Source of the DNA: Roseateles sp. YR242
GTDB taxonomy: Bacteria; Pseudomonadota; Gammaproteobacteria; Burkholderiales; Burkholderiaceae_C
Length of the DNA stretch: 64,000 nt
Direction: 5' to 3'
Assembly: GCF_900109745.1 (NCBI RefSeq)
Contig: NZ_FOAV01000021.1
Coordinates: forward strand, 1 to 64,000
The first letter of the stretch is position 1; each line of letters opens with the position of its first letter. The position numbers and the translations under genes are program-made. The notes beneath the pieces were generated by a model that saw only the letters and a list, made by a program, of their open reading frames with translations, was not told the origin of the DNA and did no database searches. Shown here piece by piece: positions 17,046 to 23,813 of the stretch.

Positions 17046-17384
17046 CTAATCCTCGTCGCGAGTGGCCAGGATGGCGCGACGCACCACTTCACGTTCGGTG
17101 GCAGCCACCGCAAACAGGGTCACGCCCAACTCCCGGGCGGCCCGCAGCACGGTCGGCAGGCCCACGCCTGCGCCGCCCTTCTCGATGTTGATCATCGTCT
17201 GGCGGGACACGCCAATGGCGTCTGCCGCTTCCACCAGGGGAATGCGCGAGCGGGTGCGTGCCGAGCGGATAGCCGCACCCAGGGAGGCGGCGTCCAGCAC
17301 GGTAGGGTCGTGAGGAGGATCGAGAGGAACGACGGTACGCATGGCTTTCCAGACTGCAGAGAAGTTCACCCTCCCTCCCGGCAT
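17046..17384 (-). CDS. HipB-like XRE-family HTH regulator
   Basis: Small helix-turn-helix protein, 112 aa from ATG 17384 or 98 aa from ATG 17342. The Cro/C1 HTH spans LGAAIRSARTRSRIPLVEAA and ADAIGVSRQTMINIEKGG, followed by TVLRAARELGVTLFAV, the usual HipB C-terminal beta strand. It immediately precedes the HipA-like gene (4-nt gap), the standard antitoxin-toxin order, so autoregulation of the pair is likely. The HTH looks intact although the partner kinase does not. The second ATG has GGAAAG 4 nt upstream and may be the true start. Confidence 0.85.
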   Translation of the reverse strand: MPGGRVNFSAVWKAMRTVVPLDPPHDPTVLDAASLGAAIRSARTRSRIPLVEAADAIGVSRQTMINIEKGGAGVGLPTVLRAARELGVTLFAVAATEREVVRRAILATRDED

Positions 17385-17498
17385 CGATAGGTCCAGATTC
17401 CTGGACTCTTATGAAAGCACCGCCCCGACTCTAACGGCTTCCGTTCTCCCTCCAATTCAGTCGCCCATTTGATTGGGCCGCCAACCGGAGGGTGTACG

Positions 17499-19967
17499 TC
17501 AATCCGTCGGCGTCAGCTTCGCCACGCTCAGCGCCAGCCACTTCACGCCGTGCCGGCCAAAATTAACCTGCGCCCGGGCGTCCGGCCCGCTGCCTTCCAG
17601 CGTCAGCAGCACGCCTTCACCAAACTTGTTGTGAAAGACGCCCTTGCCCACCCGCAAGCCGCCGTGTTCGTCGCCCGTCTTCTGGGCGGCGGACTGCTTC
17701 ATTGAAGAAGGCACAGGCGCAGACGCAAAGCTGGGCGGTTCCACCCGGCCCGCGCCCACCATGGACTTCAGGCCCGAGCCCCGCTGCCAGGCCTGTTGGT
17801 AGTCCTTCGCAAAGCCGGAGCCAAAGCCCTGGTTGCGGGGTGTGAGCCACTTCAAGGTTTCCTCGGGCAGCTCCTCCATGAAGCGGCTCTTGATGTTGTA
17901 GCGGGTCTGGCCGTGCAGCATCCGGGTCTGGCAGAAGCTGATGTACAGCCGCTGCCGGGCCCGGGTGATGGCCACATACATCAGGCGGCGCTCCTCCTCC
18001 AGTCCGTCTGCATCGGACAGCGAGTTTTCATGCGGAAACAGCCCCTCTTCCATGCCAGTGATGAACACCGCATCGAATTCCAGTCCTTTGGCCGAGTGCA
18101 CCGTCATCAGCTGGATGGCGTCCTGGCCCGCCTGGGCCTGGTTGTCCCCGGCCTCGAGCGAGGCGTGGGTGAGGAAGGCCGCCAGCGGCGACATGATCTC
18201 GCCCGTCTCCGCATCCGGCGTGGCCGGCGCGGCAGCGGCGATGGCGGAGGGGAAACCGTCGGCAATCTGGCCCGGTGAGTGTTCATCCACCGGCAGCGCC
18301 ACCGCGTCCTTGCCAAATCCTTCCTGGGTGACAAAGGCCTCGGCAGCGTTCACCAGTTCCCCCAGGTTTTCCAGCCGTTCTTCGCCTTCCTTCTCGGCAC
18401 GGTAGAAGTCGGCCAGCCCGGAGGCCTCAATGATGTGCTCGATGATCTCGCGCAAGGTCAGGCCTGTGGTGGCCTGACGCATGGCGTCCACCATGCCCAC
18501 GAAGTTGCCCAGGCTGATGCCACCACGGCCACTCACCGCCGCCACGCTCTGGTAGAGCGAGCGGCCGCTCTGGCGGGCGGCATCCTGCAGCAGCTCCACC
18601 GTGCGGGCACCAATGCCACGCGCCGGGAAATTGACCACGCGCAGGAAACTGGTGTCGTCGTTGGCGTTCTCGATCAGGCGCAGGTAGGCCAGCGCATGCT
18701 TGACTTCCGCCCGTTCGAAGAAGCGCAAGCCGCCATACACGCGGTAGGGCACCCCGGCATTGAACAGCGCCGACTCGATGACACGGGACTGCGCGTTGCT
18801 GCGGTACAGCACCGCAATCTCCTTGCGCGCCAGCCCCTGGCGATGCAGCGCCTGCGCCTCTTCCAGCAGCCACTGCGCCTCGGCGAAGTCGCTGCTGGCC
18901 TCATACACCCGCAGCGGCTCGCCGGCCCCTGCATCGGTGCGCAGGTTCTTGCCCAGGCGGCGGGTGTTGTTGCTGATCAGCGCGTTGGCCGCGTCCAGGA
19001 TGTTGCCGAAGCTGCGGTAGTTCTGCTCCAGCTTGACGACCTTTTGCACGCGATATTCGCGTTCGAAGTCGCTCATGTTGCCGACGCGGGCACCACGGAA
19101 CGCATAGATGCTTTGGTCGTCATCTCCGACCGCAAAGACACCCTGGCCGCGCCCTGGCGGCGCGAACATCTTCAGCCAGGCATATTGCAGCTTGTTGGTG
19201 TCCTGGAACTCGTCCACCAGCACGTACTGGAAGCGGCGTTGATAGTGCTCCCGCACGGCGGCGTTGTCGCGCATCAGCTCGAACGAACGCAGCATCAGCT
19301 CGGCAAAATCCACCACCCCTTCGCGGGTGCACTGGTCTTCGTAGTTCTGGTAGATCTCGACCAGCTTGCGGGTCTGCTCGTCACGCAGGTCGATATCGCC
19401 CGGGCGCAGGCCGTCTTCCTTGGCACCGGCAATGAACCACGAGACCTGCTTGGGAACAAAACGCTCCTCATCCAGCTTCATGGCCTTGATGACCCGCTTG
19501 ACGGCGGAGACCGTGTCCCCGGCGTCCAGGATCTGAAAACCCTGCGGCAGGCCGGCGAGCTTCCAGTGCGCGCGCAGGAAGCGGTTGCACAGGCCGTGGA
19601 AGGTGCCGATCCACATGCCGCGCACGTTGACCGGCAGCATGGCGGAGAGCCGGGTCACCATTTCCTTGGCGGCCTTGTTGGTGAAGGTCACGGCCATCAC
19701 GCCGGCCGGCGTGATCACGCCCTGGCTCATCAGCCAGGCGATGCGCGTGGTCAACACCCGGGTCTTGCCCGAGCCGGCACCGGCCAGGATGAGCGCAGGC
19801 TCCTGGCCCAGCGTCACTGCCGCATGCTGCTCGGGGTTGAGGTTGTCCAGCAAGCCACGCGGCACGCGTGGACGAAACAGGTCGCTCTGAGCGTCCTGGC
19901 CGTCCTCGTGGTCTGGCGTGCCGTGGGCATGGTGGGCGCCGGGCGCGCCGAAATCCTGGGAATTCAT
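17499..19967 (-). CDS. uvrD: UvrD/PcrA-type 3'-5' DNA helicase
   Basis: Superfamily 1 helicase for nucleotide excision and mismatch repair, 822 aa. Helicase motifs appear in order: LNPEQHAAV (Q/0), ILAGAGSGKTRVL (I), TFTNKAAKEM (Ia), VLVDEFQDTNKLQY (II), GDDDQSIYAFRGA (III), LEQNYRS (IV), LMTVHSAKGLEFDAVFI (V) and YVAITRARQRLYI (VI). The C-terminal ~80 residues end in a Tudor-like VGKGVFHNKFGEGVLLTLEG segment, typical of UvrD/PcrA. The start has TAGAAT 6 nt upstream and no Shine-Dalgarno, so the mRNA may be leaderless. Confidence 0.97.
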   Translation of the reverse strand: MNSQDFGAPGAHHAHGTPDHEDGQDAQSDLFRPRVPRGLLDNLNPEQHAAVTLGQEPALILAGAGSGKTRVLTTRIAWLMSQGVITPAGVMAVTFTNKAAKEMVTRLSAMLPVNVRGMWIGTFHGLCNRFLRAHWKLAGLPQGFQILDAGDTVSAVKRVIKAMKLDEERFVPKQVSWFIAGAKEDGLRPGDIDLRDEQTRKLVEIYQNYEDQCTREGVVDFAELMLRSFELMRDNAAVREHYQRRFQYVLVDEFQDTNKLQYAWLKMFAPPGRGQGVFAVGDDDQSIYAFRGARVGNMSDFEREYRVQKVVKLEQNYRSFGNILDAANALISNNTRRLGKNLRTDAGAGEPLRVYEASSDFAEAQWLLEEAQALHRQGLARKEIAVLYRSNAQSRVIESALFNAGVPYRVYGGLRFFERAEVKHALAYLRLIENANDDTSFLRVVNFPARGIGARTVELLQDAARQSGRSLYQSVAAVSGRGGISLGNFVGMVDAMRQATTGLTLREIIEHIIEASGLADFYRAEKEGEERLENLGELVNAAEAFVTQEGFGKDAVALPVDEHSPGQIADGFPSAIAAAAPATPDAETGEIMSPLAAFLTHASLEAGDNQAQAGQDAIQLMTVHSAKGLEFDAVFITGMEEGLFPHENSLSDADGLEEERRLMYVAITRARQRLYISFCQTRMLHGQTRYNIKSRFMEELPEETLKWLTPRNQGFGSGFAKDYQQAWQRGSGLKSMVGAGRVEPPSFASAPVPSSMKQSAAQKTGDEHGGLRVGKGVFHNKFGEGVLLTLEGSGPDARAQVNFGRHGVKWLALSVAKLTPTD

Positions 19968-19973
19968 CCAGCC

Positions 19974-19979
19974 ATTCTA
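19974..19979 (-). promoter_or_regulatory. -10-like hexamer, candidate leaderless promoter of uvrD
   Basis: Minus strand TAGAAT, then GGCTGG, then the uvrD ATG at 19967. No ribosome-binding sequence lies between. The -35 region is GC-rich without a clear match. Confidence 0.5.
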
Positions 19980-20004
19980 GAGAGGATGGCATGATGCCGG
20001 CCCG

Positions 20005-20418
20005 ATGAAGCCCGAAATTTTCCGCCCCGATGCCCCCTGCCCCTGCGGCCGCCCCACCGCCTACGGGCGCTGCTGCGGCGCATTGCATGCGGCCTTTGAA
20101 CAGCGCGGGGTCCTGGAGGCACCGGACGCGGAAGCGCTCATGCGTTCGCGCTATAGCGCTTTTGTGCTGGAACTCCCCGGTTATCTGCTGGCAACCTGGC
20201 ATCCGCTGACCCGGCCTGCGCAGTTGGAACCCAACGAACCCGGCCTGACCTGGCTGGGGCTGGAGGTCAAACGCCACGAGGTGCAGGACGCCACCCACGC
20301 CACGGTGACGTTTGTGGCTCGCAGCAAGCTGGGCGGCCGCGCCCACCGGCTGCAGGAGACCAGCCGGTTCGAGCGGGTGGACGGTGCCTGGTTGTATCGG
20401 GACGGTGATCTGGGCTGA
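20005..20418 (+). CDS. ychJ: YchJ family protein with SEC-C motif
   Basis: A 137-aa protein of the YchJ/UPF0225 family, of unknown function. The N-terminal SEC-C zinc motif is visible as PCPCGRPTAYGRCC, followed by the family's ALMRSRYSAFVLELPGYLLATW and a small cystatin/NTF2-like sheet ending in FERVDGAWLYRDGD. In SecA the same zinc motif binds SecB and ribosomes; whether YchJ does so is not known to me. It is divergent from uvrD and upstream of the pseudouridine synthase gene. Confidence 0.9.
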   Translation: MKPEIFRPDAPCPCGRPTAYGRCCGALHAAFEQRGVLEAPDAEALMRSRYSAFVLELPGYLLATWHPLTRPAQLEPNEPGLTWLGLEVKRHEVQDATHATVTFVARSKLGGRAHRLQETSRFERVDGAWLYRDGDLG

Positions 20419-20457
20419 GCCGCGCCGCCCCGCCTCCGTTTCTGCTTGCTAGCGCCC

Positions 20458-21297
20458 ATGCTGCCCATGACTACAGCCCCGTTCCCGCCCCCGCATCCGG
20501 CCACCGCCCCGGAATCGTTGCCCGATGCCGCGCAGCCTCGTGCGCCACTGCCCCTGCTGCATCTTGACGCGCATCTGGCCGTCGTGAACAAGCCGGCCGG
20601 CCTGCTGGTCCACCGCACCGCCCTGGATGCGCATGAGCAGGACGCCGCGCTGCAGCGTCTGCGCGATCAATTGGGCCAACCCGTCTGGCCTGTGCATAGG
20701 CTCGACCGTGGCACCTCCGGTGTGCTGGTGTTTGCGCTCAGCGCCGACATGGCCAGCCGGCTGGGCGTGGCCCTGGCCGAGCGCCTCACGCACAAGCGGT
20801 ATCTCGCACTCGTGCGCGGCTGGCCCGGGGCGGACAATGGCAGCGTGAGCCACCCACTGGCGCGGGACCCGGAACTGCCGTCGGAAGGGCAACCGCACCT
20901 GGAAGCGACCACGCACTGGCATTGTCTGAACCGCCTCACCGTGCCGGTGACGACTGCCCCACGCTTCCCGGAGACCCGCATCAGCCTGATGGCCTGCGAA
21001 CCCGTGCAGGGACGACGCCACCAGATCCGGCGGCATCTGAAACATCTTGCTCATCCCATCATCGGCGATGCCAACTACGGCAAGGGCCCCTTGAACCGCG
21101 CACTGGCGGCGCACTTCGGCCTGCAGCGGCTATGGCTGCATGCGCATCAGCTGGACCTGATGCACCCCGCCACGGGCGAGCGGCTCAGGCTGGAAGCGCC
21201 CGCCGGTGCGGAGTGGCAGCCGTGGCTGTCAGGGCCGTCCGGGCTGTCAGCACCAGGCGCCCGGTCCGCACACGAGGGCGAGGGCCCCCGCGCCTAA
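20458..21297 (+). CDS. RluA-family pseudouridine synthase, TruC-like
   Basis: Isomerises uridine to pseudouridine in RNA. The 279-aa protein has the RluA catalytic motif VHRLDRGTSGVLVFALS, whose Asp is the nucleophile. The substrate-binding segments LAVVNKPAGLLVHR, KRYLALVRGW and GRRHQIRRHLKHLAHPIIGD are also present. The lack of an S4 domain and the TKRYxALVRG-type sequence suggest TruC (tRNA U65), but an RluA paralogue cannot be excluded. ATG 20458 is chosen; 20467 is equally possible and neither has a clear Shine-Dalgarno. It converges on the beta-propeller gene. Confidence 0.85.
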   Translation: MLPMTTAPFPPPHPATAPESLPDAAQPRAPLPLLHLDAHLAVVNKPAGLLVHRTALDAHEQDAALQRLRDQLGQPVWPVHRLDRGTSGVLVFALSADMASRLGVALAERLTHKRYLALVRGWPGADNGSVSHPLARDPELPSEGQPHLEATTHWHCLNRLTVPVTTAPRFPETRISLMACEPVQGRRHQIRRHLKHLAHPIIGDANYGKGPLNRALAAHFGLQRLWLHAHQLDLMHPATGERLRLEAPAGAEWQPWLSGPSGLSAPGARSAHEGEGPRA

Positions 21298-21320
21298 CCC
21301 CCTGCGGCCTGGTCACCAGG

Positions 21321-22400
21321 TCATCCAAACCGCACGCAATACACGGGCGGCAGCGTGTGCGAAACATTGCGCCAGTGGTCCCCGCCATCGCCGCTGGCCC
21401 ACACATTGCCGGTGGTGCTCCCCATCATCAGCCGCCGGCCATCGGCGTGAGCCGCCAAGCCGTGGCGGTACACCAGGTCATAGCAGTGCTGCTGCGGCAG
21501 CCCCACCCGCAGGGTCTCGAAGCTTTGCCCGCCGTCCCGCGTGCGATTCACCACCAGGGCGCCGTCCACCGGCAGGCGCCGCTCGTCCTTGATGGCCGGC
21601 ACAAACCAGGCCGTCAGCGGGTCAGACGCATGGGCCGCCACCGCGAAGCCAAAACCGGATATAGGCGGCTTCAGCTCATCCCAATGGGCCCCGCCGTCCT
21701 CACTGCGCCAGACCCCGTTGTGATGCTGGCACCAGAGCACTTCGGGGTCGGACTCGCTGGCGACGATGCGATGCGGGTCCTGGGTGTTCTCCTCACCCGC
21801 CTGCTCGGGGGGCATGAAATCCGCCCGCATGCCCTTGGCGCTGATGCGCCACTGTGCCCCGCCGTCCTCGCTGCGCCATGCGCCACCACAGGAGATTCCC
21901 AACAGCACACGCTGCGGGTCGGCCGGATCGAGGCAGATGGAATGGATGCCGGGCGCGTCGTACCCCCCGCCAAACCAGCCCAAGCGTTCCGGCTTGTGCC
22001 AGAGCGATTCCACCAGCCGCCAGGACACAGCATCGTCCTCGCTCACAAACAGTCCGCCCGGGATGGTGCCCGCCCACAGGCGCTGGTCCGGCCCGCGTTC
22101 CAGGGCCCAGATCTGCTGCAGCTTCCAGGGCGGCCCTTCGGCCCCCTCGGGCTGTGCCGGAAAAGCGGGGGCGGGCAGTTCCTGCCAATGGTCGCCCCCG
22201 TCATCGGACGCCTGGATCTTGCAGCCGAAGTGGCCCAGGTTCAGCGCGGCCAGCAGCCGCCCGCCCGTGGCCGCGGGTGGCAGCACCATGGTGACCGGAT
22301 CGCCCACGAAGTGGTGGCGGGCCACGGTCCAGGCATCGCCATCGCGCTGCTGCATCTCGAACAGCCCCTTTCGGGTGCCTATCCAGGCGGTGGTCGTCAT
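21321..22400 (-). CDS. BNR/YVTN-type beta-propeller protein (sialidase/VPS10-like fold)
   Basis: A 359-aa protein built of repeated Asp-box-like blades, e.g. SDDGGDHWQELP, SEDDAVSWRLV, SEDGGAQWRIS, SEDGGAHWDEL and SGDGGDHWRNV. This predicts a six- or seven-bladed propeller of the exo-sialidase/VPS10 type. No signal peptide is present, so it is probably cytoplasmic and not a secreted glycosidase; databases often call such proteins 'glycosyl hydrolase' without evidence. GGAGA precedes the ATG. It lies 57 nt downstream of a MoaD/ThiS-like gene on the same strand, a recurring pairing in my recollection. Confidence 0.75.
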   Translation of the reverse strand: MTTTAWIGTRKGLFEMQQRDGDAWTVARHHFVGDPVTMVLPPAATGGRLLAALNLGHFGCKIQASDDGGDHWQELPAPAFPAQPEGAEGPPWKLQQIWALERGPDQRLWAGTIPGGLFVSEDDAVSWRLVESLWHKPERLGWFGGGYDAPGIHSICLDPADPQRVLLGISCGGAWRSEDGGAQWRISAKGMRADFMPPEQAGEENTQDPHRIVASESDPEVLWCQHHNGVWRSEDGGAHWDELKPPISGFGFAVAAHASDPLTAWFVPAIKDERRLPVDGALVVNRTRDGGQSFETLRVGLPQQHCYDLVYRHGLAAHADGRRLMMGSTTGNVWASGDGGDHWRNVSHTLPPVYCVRFG

Positions 22401-22457
22401 GGACGTCTCCTGTTGTGGTTGTGATGAGATCTAAAAAGCTCGGCGGTTCAGCCGCCG

Positions 22458-22727
22458 TCAGCCCCCTGACAGTGCCTGCAGCACATACACGCGTGATTGC
22501 GGCCCCAGCGGGTCGGTGAGCCCCTGCCGGTCCCGGGCTCGCTGTCCATCGATGAAGACGGCCACATGGGTGCGCAGGTGGCCCTGTTCATCCAGGATGT
22601 AGTCGCGCAGTCGCGGGTTCAGCGCAAATGCCTGCGCCAGGGCCTGGCCCAGCTGCGTCACATCGCAGTCGAGCACAGGCGTGTCCACGTAACGGTGGAG
22701 CTGGGCGGTGAATTGGAGGTGCGCCAT
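22458..22727 (-). CDS. MoaD/ThiS-like ubiquitin-fold protein
   Basis: About 89 aa from ATG 22727, with a beta-grasp pattern. It begins FTAQLHRYVDTP, has a central ALAQAFALNPRLRDYILDEQG, then THVAVFIDGQRA, and ends in the di-Gly needed for adenylation and sulfur transfer in MoaD/ThiS proteins. The GG lies exactly at the C-terminus (QALSGG). It is not near molybdopterin or thiamine genes but pairs with the propeller gene downstream. A role as a sulfur carrier or protein tag is inference from fold and terminus. Confidence 0.75.
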   Translation of the reverse strand: MAHLQFTAQLHRYVDTPVLDCDVTQLGQALAQAFALNPRLRDYILDEQGHLRTHVAVFIDGQRARDRQGLTDPLGPQSRVYVLQALSGG

Positions 22728-22956
22728 GGGCCGGCATGCTGCGCCGAACAGCCGCCGAAGAAAAGAGGCCCCGCTGGCCACCGGGTGTCCTGTCCCCTGT
22801 TCGCCCTGCGTAGTTCGCTACAGCCGTAGGTCCGCACTGACAACAGAACCACCCCTGCACCTGCACCGCGCCGGACCACGCATGCCTACGATGCAATTGC
22901 CTCCCGCGAATTCTTCGAGTGCGCGGAACCCTGCAACCAACCATTGGAGAATTGCC

Positions 22957-23139
22957 ATGAACAAGGATCAAGTGAAGGGCGCTGTCAAGGACGCAGCCGG
23001 CAAGGTGCAACAAAAGACCGGTGAAGCCATCGGCAGCACCGAACAGCAAGCCAAGGGTCTGGCTCGCCAGGCCGAAGGCAAGGTGCAAAAGTCCTACGGT
23101 GACGCCAAGGAAGTGGCCAAGGACGCCAACAAGCACTGA
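22957..23139 (+). CDS. CsbD-family stress protein
   Basis: A 60-aa hydrophilic protein of the CsbD family (Bacillus general-stress protein CsbD, E. coli YjbJ), which is abundant in stressed cells and of unknown biochemical role. The MNKDQVKGAVKDAAGKVQQK opening and the second repeat-like EQQAKGLARQAEGKVQKSYGD are diagnostic. GGAGA lies 6 nt before the ATG. It has its own terminator, so it is monocistronic. The 229-nt gap upstream should hold its promoter, but I see no clear -35/-10. Confidence 0.93.
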   Translation: MNKDQVKGAVKDAAGKVQQKTGEAIGSTEQQAKGLARQAEGKVQKSYGDAKEVAKDANKH

Positions 23140-23162
23140 ACGTCTGCCGGTTTCCGGTCATG

Positions 23163-23189
23163 AAAAGCGCGGCCTGGCCGCGCTTTTTT
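23163..23189 (+). terminator. intrinsic terminator of the csbD-type gene
   Basis: Stem AAAAGCGCGG (23163-23172), loop CCTGG, stem CCGCGCTTTT (23178-23187), ending in a six-T run. It lies 24 nt after the stop codon. Confidence 0.9.
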
Positions 23190-23377
23190 CTTGTCTGCGC
23201 CCTGCGCACTGCCTCAGGAGGAGGCACAGCGCAGCGGACAGTCCAGGACACAGCCGCCAGCCCCGCGAAATCGATCACGTCAATCCCCACCGGCACAACA
23301 GCTCGTTGCATACCAGCATCGCCGCCGCCATCGCTCGGGCCACCTTGCGGCATGATGTCGGCCCGGGAGGAAAAGAC

Positions 23378-23740
23378 ATGCGCCTGATCGCAGCGGCATG
23401 CAAAGAAGTCAAGACTACAGGCACGCTCACGCGTGCCGGTTTCTGGTTTCGCCAGTGCACCATCGTGCCACTGGTGCTCTGGCTCGCCATCACGATGGCC
23501 CACACCCCATTGGGCTGGCTGGCCGCTCTGCTGGCCACCGTGCTGCTGATTTCCAGCTGGGGACGGCGCCTGCATGACCGCGGCCATTCCGCATGGTGGC
23601 TGCTCGCCGCCGTGGTGCCGGTGCTGGGCCCGCTGATCCTCATCGTGGAATGCGGCCTGCGCCGCAGGTCCCCTGCCGCAGCGCGCTTCCAGGCCACCAT
23701 GGCCGTCGACTACCTGAGTGTTCTGCCCCACACCCCATGA
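23378..23740 (+). CDS. DUF805 family membrane protein
   Basis: A 120-aa inner-membrane protein of the DUF805 family. It has three hydrophobic stretches (IVPLVLWLAITM, LGWLAALLATVLLIS, AWWLLAAVVPVLGPLILIVEC) and the family's central WGRRLHDRGHS motif. ATG 23378 is preferred because GGGAGGAAAAG stands just upstream and the family begins with RAGFWFRQ soon after. The family's function is unknown; some members sit in phage or stress loci. Confidence 0.82.
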   Translation: MRLIAAACKEVKTTGTLTRAGFWFRQCTIVPLVLWLAITMAHTPLGWLAALLATVLLISSWGRRLHDRGHSAWWLLAAVVPVLGPLILIVECGLRRRSPAAARFQATMAVDYLSVLPHTP

Positions 23741-23813
23741 TCAAGCCGGCATAAAGGCCTGATCAACCGCCGAAGCCCATCCTGAGCCGGCCTCGGTACC
23801 ACCTAAGGACGCC

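Noticed and set aside
15371-17384. Calling the HipBA-like pair a working toxin-antitoxin system
   Set aside because: Key HipA kinase residues are missing, so toxicity by GltX phosphorylation cannot be assumed.
21321-22400. Calling the propeller protein a sialidase or glycosyl hydrolase
   Set aside because: Asp-box blades define the fold only; no catalytic Arg triad or Tyr/Glu pair could be assigned and there is no signal peptide.
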